DNA from: Pseudoduganella guangdongensis
GTDB taxonomy: Bacteria > Pseudomonadota > Gammaproteobacteria > Burkholderiales > Burkholderiaceae_D
Reading direction: 5' to 3'
Assembly (NCBI RefSeq): GCF_009857475.1
Contig: NZ_WWCJ01000006.1
Location: 248,001-312,000 of the forward strand
DNA: 64,000 bases
Of this stretch, positions 1-8,965 are shown piece after piece. The notes under the pieces are model-generated. The model was not told where the DNA came from. It was given only the letters and a program-made list of their open reading frames with translations, and did not search any database. Both the position numbers and the translations under genes were made by a program. Position 1 is the first letter of the stretch; the number at the start of each line of letters is the position of its first letter.

Positions 1-428
1 GGCGTGGCCGCCGGCAGCAGGCCGGCCTCGATGGCCTGGTACAGCGCGGTGATCGACTCGCCGTGGATCGCCTCACCCTTCAGCACCATCTTGAAGCCGT
101 TGTAGTCTGGCGGATTGTGGCTGCCGGTGACCATGATGCCGGAACGGGTGTCCAGCACCTGGGTGCCGAAATACACCATCGGCGTGGCCACCACACCCAG
201 GTCGATCACGTCCATGCCGGCGGCCTGCAGGCCCTGCGCCAGCGCGGCGATCAGTTCCGGGCCGGACAGGCGGCCGTCGCGGCCGATCACGACACTGCGC
301 TCTCCCTTGGCGGCAGCGGCCATGCCGAAGGCATGGCCGATCGAACGGGCCACGCCGGCGTCCAGCGTTTTACCGATGATGCCGCGGATATCGTAAGCTT
401 TGAAGATGGATTGTGAGAGAGCGACCAT
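1..428 (-). CDS. algC: Phosphomannomutase/phosphoglucomutase, N-terminal part (runs off left edge)
   Basis: About 142 N-terminal residues of an alpha-D-phosphohexomutase, which interconverts hexose 1- and 6-phosphates to supply sugar nucleotides. The start MVALSQSIFKAYDIRG is the usual opening of this family, and the phosphoserine loop TGSHNPPDYNG follows near residue 105. The gene reads leftward out of the window, so its C-terminal domains are not visible. It lies at the polysaccharide end of the window, beside a WecA-like transferase and the rhamnose genes, which fits a role in glucose-1-phosphate or mannose-1-phosphate supply. Family assignment is firm; AlgC versus ManB/Pgm specificity is inference. 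Confidence 0.9.
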   Translation of the reverse strand, partial: MVALSQSIFKAYDIRGIIGKTLDAGVARSIGHAFGMAAAAKGERSVVIGRDGRLSGPELIAALAQGLQAAGMDVIDLGVVATPMVYFGTQVLDTRSGIMVTGSHNPPDYNGFKMVLKGEAIHGESITALYQAIEAGLLPAAT

Positions 429-464
429 AGAAGTACTAAGACGTAAGTTGAAGATAGTGAGGGA

Positions 465-779
465 TCAGATGCGCAGGCCGTCGAGCGGCTTGCCGCCGTC
501 GACCCAGTCCTTGACCCATTTTGGCTGGCGGCCGCGGCCGGTCCACTGCTCGGCGGCATTGGCCGGGTTGCGGTAGCGCGCCTCGACCTTGCCGCCCTTG
601 TTGCGGGTGCCCGGGTAGCCGATCAGCAAATCCTTGAGCGGCAGGCCAACCTGCTGCGCAATGGCGAAGATCTGTTCGCGCGCCTTTTGCTTGTCCTGGC
701 CTTCGCGCTGTTTTAATTCACGCTTTATCTGTTCCTGCAGATTGCGCAATTCAGGGGACGACATATTCGACAAGTCCAT
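465..779 (-). CDS. H-NS family nucleoid protein
   Basis: A 104-residue H-NS-like DNA-binding protein. The N-terminal half is a charged helical oligomerisation region (residues about 1-50). The C-terminal half has the family signature, with YRNPANAAEQWTGRGRQPKW as the DNA-binding loop; TWTGRGRKP is the usual form. I chose the ATG at 779 (MDLSNMSS) because a purine-rich AAAGGATAGG ribosome site lies just upstream; the open frame continues 18 codons further but that part is unlike the family. It is a separate small gene between the polysaccharide genes and is likely a silencer of AT-rich DNA. Confidence 0.88.
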   Translation of the reverse strand: MDLSNMSSPELRNLQEQIKRELKQREGQDKQKAREQIFAIAQQVGLPLKDLLIGYPGTRNKGGKVEARYRNPANAAEQWTGRGRQPKWVKDWVDGGKPLDGLRI

Positions 780-829
780 ATTCCTATCCTTTATTGGGTT
801 CGACGTATTGCAATATACACGAAATCCGG

Positions 830-1927
830 TCAATGGCTTTTCTTGTGTCGAATCATCCAGCGCGGTGCTTTAAATCGGACGATCCGCACATAAAGCCAGA
901 CATAACTCGCAATAAATAACAGGCAGAACAGGATCAGGACCCAGGTATAGCGCCAGAACACGGTGGCGGGAATCACCGCCATCAGCGAAAACATCCACAG
1001 GTAGGGCGAGGTCAGGGAATTACGCCGCACCAGGGCGCGCGCATCCTTGCGGCCCACGGCCCATTGCACCACGCGGCGGAAAATCAGGCTGTGCAAATGG
1101 ATACCATCCGGCATGGCGGGCGACTTCCCTCGGATAAACAGGCGCCGATAAACACTGAACAGGGTTTCAAACGCGGGATATATTAAAAGCAATACCGCGT
1201 ACCAGGTAGAAACTTGGGGATTGCGCATAACCAGCAGCAGCGCTAATTCACCCAGCATAAAACCGATAAAGTAAGCACCGCCGTCGCCCAGGAAAATCAG
1301 GCCGACCGGGTAATTCCAAATCAGGAAACCGGCCGTGGCGCCCGCCACCATCAACGCCGCCACCAGCACGAACATATCATTGACCTGCAGCGCCACATAA
1401 CCGAGCGAAAGCAGCATGCAAATGGTGACCACGCTGGCCAGGCCATTGAAACCGTCGATGATATTAATGGCGTTGGCAATACCGGCCACCGCCAGCACCG
1501 TGAGCGGCAAGGTCAGCCACAGATACGGCAAGGGCCAGGCCGAGGTGAGCCAGTCGATGCGGTCGATGCGCGCATCGAGCAGGAAATAGCCGAGCAAGGC
1601 GGCGAACATGGTCAGCAGCAAGCGGCGCGTGGCGCTGACCTTGCCCGTGTAGTCTTCCACAATGCCGCCGGCAAAGGCGAACAGGGAGCAGGCCATGAGC
1701 GACAGCATCCAGCTGGTCATGGCCGGCACGCGCCAGACCGAAATACAGGCGCTCAGGGCGACCGCGAGGAAGATGGACAGGCCGCCAATGCGGGCCACGT
1801 GGTGCACGTGCACCTTTTGTACGCCGAGGAAATCAGTGTCCAGCGCAGGGCCATGCAGCCGCACTTCCTTGATGACCCACAGGGTCAACAGTGCAGACGC
1901 GACAAAGCTCACGAGGAAGGAAAACAT
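830..1927 (-). CDS. WecA/MraY-family glycosyl-phosphate transferase
   Basis: A 365-residue polytopic inner-membrane enzyme of glycosyltransferase family 4, which moves a sugar-phosphate from a UDP-sugar to undecaprenyl phosphate to start O-antigen or exopolysaccharide assembly. About ten hydrophobic segments are visible. The catalytic-loop motifs are present: NAINIIDGFNGLA (about residue 150) and FLGDGGAYFIGF (about 215). The cytoplasmic loop reads DGIHLHSLIFRR where WecA-type enzymes usually have HxHH, so the last histidine is a serine. It is downstream of rfbBACD on the same strand but separated by 173 bases and a hairpin. The sugar donor cannot be told from sequence. Confidence 0.88.
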   Translation of the reverse strand: MFSFLVSFVASALLTLWVIKEVRLHGPALDTDFLGVQKVHVHHVARIGGLSIFLAVALSACISVWRVPAMTSWMLSLMACSLFAFAGGIVEDYTGKVSATRRLLLTMFAALLGYFLLDARIDRIDWLTSAWPLPYLWLTLPLTVLAVAGIANAINIIDGFNGLASVVTICMLLSLGYVALQVNDMFVLVAALMVAGATAGFLIWNYPVGLIFLGDGGAYFIGFMLGELALLLVMRNPQVSTWYAVLLLIYPAFETLFSVYRRLFIRGKSPAMPDGIHLHSLIFRRVVQWAVGRKDARALVRRNSLTSPYLWMFSLMAVIPATVFWRYTWVLILFCLLFIASYVWLYVRIVRFKAPRWMIRHKKSH

Positions 1928-2044
1928 TTGTTCTTATCAGTATAGGGAGCTAGCCGCTGGTTTGATCGCGACGCAGCAAGAAAGATTGCCCGCACGCTAA
2001 CCGGGCGATTGTACCGGATTCATGCGGGCCGACGGGAAATTCTA

Positions 2045-2067
2045 GCCGAGGGCGTTGCGCCCCCGGC
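2045..2067 (-). terminator. Hairpin after the rhamnose operon
   Basis: A 10-bp stem with one mismatch and a TTG loop (GCCGAGGGCG paired with CGCCCCCGGC) lies 34 bases beyond the rfbD stop. On the minus strand it is followed only by a short TAGAATTT tract, so it is a weak-looking intrinsic terminator for rfbBACD. It could equally be a stabilising 3-prime hairpin. Confidence 0.4.
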
Positions 2068-2100
2068 ATTTACTTACCAATTGATACCTTTCTGAACTAA

Positions 2101-2961
2101 TCAGCTACGCATACACAAGCGCAAGGACTCTTGCCAAGTCGGCAAGTTACAGAAGCGTCCCATCAATTTGCCGGAATCCAGCACCGAGTTTCGCGGCCGC
2201 TTGGCCGGCACCGGGTATTCGGACGAGGCGATCGGCACCAGGCGGCAATCGATGCCGGCCTGCGCCAGGATCGCTTCGGTAAAACCGTGCCAGGTGGTTG
2301 CGCCCTGGCTGGCCAGGTGATAAATACCGCCATTGTCCTGCCACCACTCCGCACCGCCGCCGCGCGCTTGCGCCAGCACCAGGGCCGTGCTGTCGGCAAT
2401 GGTGCGGCACCAGGTCGGGGCGCCATGCTGGTCGGCCACGATGCGCAATTCCTCGCGCTCTTTGGCCAGGCGCAGCATCGTCAGCAGGAAATTCTTGCCG
2501 CGCATGCCGTACACCCAGCTGGTGCGGAATATCAGGTGCGGCACGCCGGCGGCGATGATGGCCTGCTCACCCGCCAGCTTGCTGGCGCCATACACATTGG
2601 CCGGGCCGGTGGCGTCGCCTTCGCGCCGCGCGCCCGGCTGCTCGCCGGGGAACACGTAATCGGTCGAATAATGCACCAGGGCCGCGCCCAGGCGCTTGGC
2701 CTCCTCCGCCATCACGGCCGGCGCTTCGGCATTGATGCGGTGCGCCAGCTGCGGTTCGCTTTCCGCCTGGTCCACCGCCGTGTAGGCGGCCGGATTGACG
2801 ATCAGTTGCGGCTTTTCTTCGCGGATCACCTGGCGCACCTGGTCCAGCTGGTCGAGCGCCATGCGGCGGCGATCCACGGCCACCACCTGGCCCAGGCCCT
2901 GCAAGCTGCGCTCCAGTTCATACCCCACCTGGCCGCTGGCGCCCGTCAACAGGATCTTCAT
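2101..2961 (-). CDS. rfbD: dTDP-4-dehydrorhamnose reductase
   Basis: A 286-residue short-chain dehydrogenase of the extended type that makes dTDP-L-rhamnose with NAD(P)H, the last step of the pathway. The nucleotide-binding motif GASGQVG is at residues 7-13 and the catalytic YGASK is near residue 127. The start at 2961 ([10 protein letters not shown]) matches the family and overlaps the rfbC stop by four bases, showing translational coupling. It is the last gene of the rfbB-rfbA-rfbC-rfbD operon. Confidence 0.95.
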   Translation of the reverse strand: MKILLTGASGQVGYELERSLQGLGQVVAVDRRRMALDQLDQVRQVIREEKPQLIVNPAAYTAVDQAESEPQLAHRINAEAPAVMAEEAKRLGAALVHYSTDYVFPGEQPGARREGDATGPANVYGASKLAGEQAIIAAGVPHLIFRTSWVYGMRGKNFLLTMLRLAKEREELRIVADQHGAPTWCRTIADSTALVLAQARGGGAEWWQDNGGIYHLASQGATTWHGFTEAILAQAGIDCRLVPIASSEYPVPAKRPRNSVLDSGKLMGRFCNLPTWQESLRLCMRS

Positions 2962-3503
2962 GGGAAAACTTCGGCCTCCGCCAGCGGCAGGCCGGCCTTG
3001 TCCTTGGCCGACAAGAGGGGTTCGCCCTCCAGCGGCCATTCAATGCCAATGGCCGGATCGTTCCAGATCACGCTGCGCTCATGCGCCGGCGCGTAGTAGT
3101 CGGTGGTCTTGTACAGGAATTCCGCGACATCGCTGGTGACCACGAAGCCATGGCCAAAGCCGGCCGGGATCCATAACTGGCGCTTGTTCTCGGCCGACAG
3201 TTCCAGCCCATACCACTGGCCGAAGGTCGGCGAGGACTGGCGCAAGTCCACCGCCACGTCGAACACGGCGCCGCTGGTCACGCGCACCAGCTTGCCCTGC
3301 GCCTGCTCCACCTGGTAGTGCAGGCCGCGCAGCACGCCCTTGGCCGAGCGCGAATGGTTGTCCTGCACGAATTCGGTGCGCACGCCGGTCAGCTCCTCGA
3401 AGCGGCGCGCGTTGAAACTCTCGTAGAAAAAGCCGCGGTCGTCGCCGAACACGGTCGGCTCGATCACCAGCAAGCCCTCGATCGGGGTTGGCAATACTTT
3501 CAT
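2958..3503 (-). CDS. rfbC: dTDP-4-dehydrorhamnose 3,5-epimerase
   Basis: A 181-residue cupin epimerase, normal length for RmlC, acting third in dTDP-L-rhamnose synthesis. Recognisable motifs are [12 protein letters not shown] near the N-terminus, FVQDNHSRS followed by LRGLHYQ, and [10 protein letters not shown]. The start [10 protein letters not shown] at 3503 overlaps the stop of rfbA by four bases; the longer open frame upstream is only the antisense-like extension into rfbA. Its own stop overlaps the rfbD start. Confidence 0.95.
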   Translation of the reverse strand: MKVLPTPIEGLLVIEPTVFGDDRGFFYESFNARRFEELTGVRTEFVQDNHSRSAKGVLRGLHYQVEQAQGKLVRVTSGAVFDVAVDLRQSSPTFGQWYGLELSAENKRQLWIPAGFGHGFVVTSDVAEFLYKTTDYYAPAHERSVIWNDPAIGIEWPLEGEPLLSAKDKAGLPLAEAEVFP

Positions 3504-4399
3504 CGGTTGATCACCTTGTCTTCCAGGATGCGCAGCAGGTACTGGCCGTAGCCATTCTTCTTCAGCGGTTCGGCCAGCTGGCGCAGCTGGGCGGCGTCGA
3601 TATAGCCTTTGCGGTAGGCGATTTCTTCCGGGCAGGCCACTTTCAGGCCCTGGCGGCGCTCGATGGTGGCGATGAACTGGGACGCGTCCAGCAGCGAGTC
3701 GTGGGTGCCGGTGTCGAGCCAGGCCATGCCGCGCCCCATCAACTCCACCTGCAGCGTGCCCGCTTCCAGGTAGGCGCGGTTGACGTCGGTGATTTCCAGC
3801 TCGCCGCGCGCGGACGGCTTGATCTTGGCGGCGATATCGCACACGCCGGTGTCGTAGAAATACAGGCCGGTGACGGCGTAGTTCGATTTCGGCACGGGCG
3901 GCTTTTCTTCGATGCTCAGCGCGCGGCGCTCGTCGTCGAACTCCACCACGCCGTAGCGTTCCGGATCGGTCACGTGGTAGGCGAACACGGTGGCGCCTTC
4001 GGTGCGCTCGGCGGCGCTGCGCAGCATGGCGTCCAGGTCGTTGCCGTAGAAGATATTGTCGCCCAGGATCAGGGCCGATGGATGGTCGCCCACGAACTCC
4101 TTGCCGATGATGAAGGCTTGCGCCAGCCCATCCGGCGAGGGCTGCACCGCGTAGCTGAGGTTAATGCCCCACTGGCTGCCATCGCCCAGCAGTTCCTGGA
4201 AGCGCGGCGTGTCCTGAGGGGTGGAGATGATCAGGATATCGCGCATGCCGGCCAGCATCAGCACCGTCAGCGGATGGTAGATCATCGGCTTGTCGTGGAT
4301 CGGCAGCAGCTGCTTGGAGACCGCCTTGGTGATCGGGTACAGGCGGGTGCCGGAGCCGCCGGCCAGGATAATGCCTTTGCGGTCGCTGACTGGATTCAT
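3500..4399 (-). CDS. rfbA: Glucose-1-phosphate thymidylyltransferase
   Basis: A 299-residue nucleotidyltransferase that joins dTTP and glucose-1-phosphate, the first step to dTDP-L-rhamnose. The signature [11 protein letters not shown] is at residues 14-24, with [16 protein letters not shown] following and EKP near residue 165. The start at 4399 (MNPVSDRKG) shares one base with the rfbB stop (TAATG arrangement). Substrate comes from the phosphohexomutase product made by the gene at the left edge. Confidence 0.95.
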   Translation of the reverse strand: MNPVSDRKGIILAGGSGTRLYPITKAVSKQLLPIHDKPMIYHPLTVLMLAGMRDILIISTPQDTPRFQELLGDGSQWGINLSYAVQPSPDGLAQAFIIGKEFVGDHPSALILGDNIFYGNDLDAMLRSAAERTEGATVFAYHVTDPERYGVVEFDDERRALSIEEKPPVPKSNYAVTGLYFYDTGVCDIAAKIKPSARGELEITDVNRAYLEAGTLQVELMGRGMAWLDTGTHDSLLDASQFIATIERRQGLKVACPEEIAYRKGYIDAAQLRQLAEPLKKNGYGQYLLRILEDKVINR

Positions 4400-5466
4400 T
4401 ATTGCTCCCGGTTGTTGTAGTTGGTCTCGACCCAGTTGGCGTAGGCGCCGGACTGCACGTCCGCCACCCATTGCGGGTTATCCAGGTACCACTGCACGGT
4501 CTTGCGGATGCCGGTTTCGAAGGTCTCGGCCGGCTTCCAGCCCAGCTCGCGCTCCAGCTTGCGCGCATCGATGGCGTAGCGGCGGTCGTGGCCGGGGCGG
4601 TCCTTCACGTAGGTGATCTGGTCGCGGTAGCTGCCGCCGCCGGCCTTCGGTTTCAGCGTGTCGAGCATGTCGCACAGGGTGTGCACCACGTCCAGGTTGG
4701 CTTTTTCGTTCCAGCCGCCGACGTTGTACGTCTCGCCCAGGCGGCCTTCGGCCAGCACGCGGCGGATTGCGGTGCAGTGGTCGCTCACGAACAGCCAGTC
4801 GCGCACCTGCTGGCCGTCGCCGTAAATCGGCAGCGGCTTGCCGGCCTGGGCGTTGGCGATGATCAGCGGGATCAGCTTTTCCGGGAAGTGGTAAGGACCG
4901 TAATTGTTCGAGCAATTGGTGGTCAGGGTCGGGAAGCCGTAAGTGTGGTGGTAGGAACGCACCAGGTGGTCGGAGGCGGCCTTGGACGCGCTGTACGGGC
5001 TGTTGGGCGCATACGGCGTGGTTTCGCTGAACGGCGCATCGTCCGGGCCCAGGGTGCCGTACACCTCGTCGGTGGACACGTGCAGGAAGCGGAAGGCGGC
5101 CTTCTCGCCATCGGCCAGCTCGCTCCAGTAGGCGCGCGCCGCTTCCAGCAGGCTGAAGGTGCCGTTGATATTGGTCTGGATGAATTCGCCCGGGCCGTGG
5201 ATGGAACGGTCCACATGCGACTCCGCCGCGAAGTGCACCACGGCGCGCGGCTGGTGCTGGCGGAACAGCGCCAGCACCTGGGCCTGGTCGCAGATATCGC
5301 CGCGCACGAAAACGTGGCGCGCGTCGCCTTGCAGCGAGGCCAGGTTCTGCAAATTGCCGGCATAGGTCAGCTTGTCGTAATTCAGGACGGCTTCATCCGA
5401 TTGGGCCAGCCAGTCCAGCACAAAGTTGGAACCGATAAAACCAGCACCGCCAGTGACGAATATCAT
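4399..5466 (-). CDS. rfbB: dTDP-glucose 4,6-dehydratase
   Basis: A 355-residue NAD-dependent dehydratase of the extended short-chain dehydrogenase family, second step of dTDP-L-rhamnose synthesis. It has GGAGFIG at residues 6-12, [12 protein letters not shown] near 85, the THR-type STDEVYG motif near 130 and YSASK near 160. First gene of the rfbBACD operon; an AAGGA ribosome site precedes the ATG. A TACAAT box at 5498-5503 (minus strand) could be its -10 element, but no good -35 was seen. Confidence 0.95.
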   Translation of the reverse strand: MIFVTGGAGFIGSNFVLDWLAQSDEAVLNYDKLTYAGNLQNLASLQGDARHVFVRGDICDQAQVLALFRQHQPRAVVHFAAESHVDRSIHGPGEFIQTNINGTFSLLEAARAYWSELADGEKAAFRFLHVSTDEVYGTLGPDDAPFSETTPYAPNSPYSASKAASDHLVRSYHHTYGFPTLTTNCSNNYGPYHFPEKLIPLIIANAQAGKPLPIYGDGQQVRDWLFVSDHCTAIRRVLAEGRLGETYNVGGWNEKANLDVVHTLCDMLDTLKPKAGGGSYRDQITYVKDRPGHDRRYAIDARKLERELGWKPAETFETGIRKTVQWYLDNPQWVADVQSGAYANWVETNYNNREQ

Positions 5467-5486
5467 GCGCTATCCTTACGAGTAAA

Positions 5487-5513
5487 TTGACACCATGATT
5501 GTATTTGATAATC
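5487..5513 (+). promoter_or_regulatory. Candidate sigma-70 promoter for apaH
   Basis: TTGACA at 5487-5492 and GATAAT at 5508-5513 with a 15-base spacer, shorter than the usual 17. The predicted start of transcription would fall almost on the apaH ATG at 5518, implying a leaderless or nearly leaderless message. The spacing makes this tentative. Confidence 0.35.
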
Positions 5514-5517
5514 CCAA

Positions 5518-6372
5518 ATGAAAACATATGTAGTGGGCGACCTGCAGGGCTGCCACGGAGAGACTGTAACACTGGTTGAAAGCATCCTGGAAACAGAACA
5601 TGCCGCAGGGAATCAACCGCCGGCCATCCTGTTTTGCGGCGACCTGATCAACCGCGGGCCCGATTCCCTGTCCACCTTGCGCTACGTGCAGGCCCTGAGC
5701 CAAGGCAGCGACGGCCGCATCGACGCCGTGCTGGGCAACCACGACCTGCATTTGCTGGCGGTGGCCAACGGCATCCGTCCCGAATCCAGCTCGGACACCA
5801 TTGAGCACATCCTGGCCGCCGCCGACCGCGAAGCGCTGCTGCACTGGCTGCGCCTGCGCCCCATGGCCATCCTGCGCCAGGGCCACCTGCTGGTGCACGG
5901 CGGCGTGCTGCCGCAATGGACGGCGCAGCAAACCCTGGCCCTGGCCGGCGAGGTCGAGGCGGCGCTGCGCGGCGCGCAGTGGGTCGACTTCCTGCGCGAT
6001 ATGTACGGCAACCAGCCCGACCGCTGGGACGAGTCGCTGCGCGGCACGGCGCGCCTGCGCTGCATCGTCAACGCGCTGACGCGCATGCGCTTCTGCGATG
6101 CCGAAGGGGTGATGGACTTCAAGATGAAGGAAACGGCGACAGCCGATCCGGCCTCGGGCCTGATGCCCTGGTTCGAGGTGCCGGGCCGCCGCACCGCCGA
6201 TACCACGGTGGTGTTCGGCCACTGGTCGGCGCTGGGCTTGCAGATCAAGCCGGGCCTGATCGCCCTCGACAGCGGCTGCGTGTGGGGCGGCAAGCTGTCG
6301 GCCGTCTGCCTGGACGACCGCCGCCTGCTGCAGGTGGATTGCCCGGAATACCGGGCGCAAAAAGCGCAGTGA
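5518..6372 (+). CDS. apaH: Bis(5'-nucleosyl)-tetraphosphatase, symmetrical
   Basis: A 284-residue metallophosphoesterase that hydrolyses Ap4A to two ADP. Metal-binding blocks are seen in order: GDLQGCHGE at residues 7-15, GDLINRGPDS near 41, GNHDLHLL near 72, HGGVLP near 130 and FGHWSALG near 235. Length and motifs match ApaH. No clear Shine-Dalgarno precedes the ATG at 5518. It is transcribed divergently from rfbB across only 51 bases and converges with the lipoprotein gene behind it. Confidence 0.93.
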   Translation: MKTYVVGDLQGCHGETVTLVESILETEHAAGNQPPAILFCGDLINRGPDSLSTLRYVQALSQGSDGRIDAVLGNHDLHLLAVANGIRPESSSDTIEHILAAADREALLHWLRLRPMAILRQGHLLVHGGVLPQWTAQQTLALAGEVEAALRGAQWVDFLRDMYGNQPDRWDESLRGTARLRCIVNALTRMRFCDAEGVMDFKMKETATADPASGLMPWFEVPGRRTADTTVVFGHWSALGLQIKPGLIALDSGCVWGGKLSAVCLDDRRLLQVDCPEYRAQKAQ

Positions 6373-6394
6373 GGCGCCGCAGCGCCGCGGTAGC

Positions 6395-6874
6395 TTAACG
6401 CGCCGGGACGGCTGGCGGCGCGGCCTGCGCCTGCTGGCCGTCCGGCTTGGCCTCAGCGCTGGCCGCATCCGCAGCCGCCGCGCCCTCGGCCGGCGCGGCG
6501 CCTTCCGCCGGGGCCGGCGTGAAGCTTGCCGCCATCAGCTCCTTGTAAGCCTCGGCATTGCGCAGCGGCGCCAGGTTGGCGTTGCCCTTGATCGCTTCCT
6601 CGTCGGTGAAACCGTTGGCGATGGCCGTCTCCAGCGAGGCCATGGCGGCGTTCCTGCGCCCCAGTTGCGCCTGCGCCTGCGCCAGCAGGAAGAAGCCCTC
6701 GGCATCCTTGGGCGACTTCAAGGTGGCGGCATAGGCCTTGTCCATCGCAATGCCGTAGTTCTTTTGCGTCAGGCTTTCCGTCGCCTGCGTGCGCAAGGTT
6801 TTGGCGTTGGCGAACATATCGCCGCTGCAGGCTGCCAACAGCAGGCAGGCTGCCAGCACACTGATCCTGGTCAT
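6395..6874 (-). CDS. Small TPR-containing lipoprotein
   Basis: A 159-residue predicted lipoprotein: the signal peptide ends in the lipobox LLAAC at residues 12-16. Residues about 25-110 look like two to three tetratricopeptide helices (AMDKAYAATLKSPKDAEGFF, then AMASLETAIANGF). The C-terminal 45 residues are low-complexity Ala/Pro/Glu. The start overlaps the plsC stop by four bases (ATGA), so it is the last gene of the pyr-plsC run. A role as an envelope scaffolding protein is only inferred. Confidence 0.8.
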   Translation of the reverse strand: MTRISVLAACLLLAACSGDMFANAKTLRTQATESLTQKNYGIAMDKAYAATLKSPKDAEGFFLLAQAQAQLGRRNAAMASLETAIANGFTDEEAIKGNANLAPLRNAEAYKELMAASFTPAPAEGAAPAEGAAAADAASAEAKPDGQQAQAAPPAVPAR

Positions 6875-7680
6875 GCTGAATGCTCCTGTAAAGTTTCCGC
6901 CGCGGGCAGGATGCCGAGCGCCGTGCCGATGGCATTATGCGCCGCCTGCGCCAGTTCGCGCCGGTGCGCGCCCGCGCCTGGCATCGGCGCCAGCACCGTC
7001 AGGCGCGCGCGCACTGGCTTGCCATCCAGGATATTGACCACGCTTTGCGCGAAAGTCATATCGCCGATGAAGTCCACCGACTGGTGCGGCTGGCCGGCCG
7101 CGTCCACATAGGATAGCGCGAAAGGCTGCACCTGTACCTTGCCGTCCACCGCCGCCTCGAACAGGTTGGCGTGGAATGGCAGGATGGTGCCCTGCGCTGC
7201 CGTGGTGCCCTCCGGGAAGAAGGCCACGCGCTGGCCCTCCTGCAAGGCATGCACCAGGCCCTTGAAGATGGTGCGCAGCTCGCGCTTGTTGCCGCGCGCG
7301 ATGAACACGGTGCCCGCCTGCGCCACCAGCCAGCCAGCCAGCGGCCAGTCGCGGATCTCCGACTTGGCGACGAAGCGGCATGGATAGAGCGCGTTGATGA
7401 CGAAGATGTCCAGCCACGAAATGTGGTTGCAGACCACCATGCCATGCTCCAGCACCTCGGCGCTGTCCTGGCTGACCTGCACGCTGACATTGCAGATCGC
7501 CAGCAGCTGGCGCGACCAGCGGCGCACATGGGCATTGCGCTTCTCCGGCCCGATGAAGGGGAAGATAAACGCGCAAATCGCCATGCCCGCCAGCAGGTGC
7601 AAGGCCATGCGCCCGATGCGCAGCATCAGGCGCCGGTCGAGGTTGCGCTGCTCCGCCTGCTTAGCTTCCATTCCGCTCAT
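6871..7680 (-). CDS. plsC: 1-acyl-sn-glycerol-3-phosphate acyltransferase
   Basis: A 269-residue membrane acyltransferase that makes phosphatidic acid from lysophosphatidate. It has one hydrophobic segment at residues 25-45, the catalytic HX4D motif in NHISWLDIF near residue 86 and the substrate motif FFPEGTT near 155. The ATG at 7680 overlaps the end of pyrC' by 20 bases; a second ATG at 7671 would overlap by 11. It is tightly coupled to the genes on both sides. Confidence 0.9.
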   Translation of the reverse strand: MSGMEAKQAEQRNLDRRLMLRIGRMALHLLAGMAICAFIFPFIGPEKRNAHVRRWSRQLLAICNVSVQVSQDSAEVLEHGMVVCNHISWLDIFVINALYPCRFVAKSEIRDWPLAGWLVAQAGTVFIARGNKRELRTIFKGLVHALQEGQRVAFFPEGTTAAQGTILPFHANLFEAAVDGKVQVQPFALSYVDAAGQPHQSVDFIGDMTFAQSVVNILDGKPVRARLTVLAPMPGAGAHRRELAQAAHNAIGTALGILPAAETLQEHSA

Positions 7681-8965
7681 AGGCGATATGTCCCGCTACG
7701 ATGGTCGCTTCCACCTGGCCTGCCAATTCATAGCCCAGGAACGGCGTGTGCTTGCCCTGGCTGGCCAGCGCGGCGCCGGTCACGGTCCAGCGCGCGGCCG
7801 GATCGAACACCACCACGTCGGCCACGCTGCCCACGCCCAGCTGGCCGGCTTGCGCCAGGCCGGCCACGCGCGCGGCATCGGTGGTGACGCGCGCGATGGC
7901 GCGCGCCAGCGCATCATCCTTGCCCTGCGCGGCGGCGTAGTCGTCGGCCCACTTGAGGGCCAGCGACAGCAGCAGTTCCAGGCCGGTGGCGCCGGGCGAG
8001 GCTTCGCCGAAAGGCAGCAGCTTCTCGTCGTCGTCGCACGGGGTGTGGTCGGAGCACATGGCGTCGATGGTGCCGTCCAGCAGGCCGGCGCGGATCGCGT
8101 CGCGGTCGCGCTGGCTGCGGAAGGGCGGATCGACGCGCGAGTTGGAGTCGAAGAAGTTGATGTCGGTGTCGGTCAGGTGCACATGGTGCACGCCCACGTC
8201 GCAGGTGATCGGCAGGCCTTCGGCCTTGGTCGCGCGCACCAGCTCCAGGCCGGCGGCGGACGACATGCGGCACAGGTGGACTTTGGCGCCGGTCGCGCGC
8301 ATCAGTTCGAAGATGGTGTGCAGGGCGATGGTCTCGGCCATCACCGGCACGCCGGACAGGCCCAGGCGCGAGGCCAGCGGGCCGCTGTGGGCCACGCCGC
8401 CCCGGCCGATGTAGGCGTCCTGCGGGCGCAGCCAGATGGTGAAGCCGAAGGTGGCGGCGTACTGCATGCAGCGCTGCAGCACCGTGGTGTCCTTGATCGG
8501 GGTCTCGGCCTGCGAGAAGCCGATGCAGCCGGCGCCGGTCAGTTCCACCAGCTCGGTCAGGGCTTCGCCCTTCAGGCCGTGGGTCAGCGCGCCGAGCGGA
8601 TGCACGTGGGCCTGGTTCAGGCCGCGCGCGCGGTGCTTCAGCATTTCCACCAGGCCCGGCTCGTCCAGCACCGGGTCGGTGTCCGGCGGGCACACCAGGG
8701 AGGTCACGCCGCCCTGCACTGCCGCCTGCATTTCCGATTTCAGGGTGGCCTTGTATTCAAAGCCCGGCTCGCGCAGGCGCGCCGACAGGTCGACCAGGCC
8801 CGGCGCCACCACCTTGCCGGCGGCGTCGATGGTGCGCTCGGCTACAAAGCCGGCCGGCGCGCCGCCGATGGCGGCGACTTTGCCGTCCACGATGTACAGG
8901 TCTTGTTTGGAATCGATCTTGTTGGCCGGATCGATCAGTCGGCCGTTTTGGATAAGTACGTTCAT
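7661..8965 (-). CDS. pyrC': Dihydroorotase-like protein lacking the HxH metal site (PyrC')
   Basis: A 434-residue protein of the type I dihydroorotase/amidohydrolase family. The conserved segment that should read DxHxHxREPG reads VDLSARLREPG (residues about 59-68), so both first metal-binding histidines are gone. In pseudomonads and other proteobacteria such an inactive partner, called PyrC' or PyrX, is a structural subunit of aspartate transcarbamylase. Its position directly after pyrB, sharing one base (TAATG), fits that role. The active dihydroorotase would have to be encoded elsewhere. Inactivity is inferred from the missing residues. Confidence 0.88.
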   Translation of the reverse strand: MNVLIQNGRLIDPANKIDSKQDLYIVDGKVAAIGGAPAGFVAERTIDAAGKVVAPGLVDLSARLREPGFEYKATLKSEMQAAVQGGVTSLVCPPDTDPVLDEPGLVEMLKHRARGLNQAHVHPLGALTHGLKGEALTELVELTGAGCIGFSQAETPIKDTTVLQRCMQYAATFGFTIWLRPQDAYIGRGGVAHSGPLASRLGLSGVPVMAETIALHTIFELMRATGAKVHLCRMSSAAGLELVRATKAEGLPITCDVGVHHVHLTDTDINFFDSNSRVDPPFRSQRDRDAIRAGLLDGTIDAMCSDHTPCDDDEKLLPFGEASPGATGLELLLSLALKWADDYAAAQGKDDALARAIARVTTDAARVAGLAQAGQLGVGSVADVVVFDPAARWTVTGAALASQGKHTPFLGYELAGQVEATIVAGHIAYERNGS

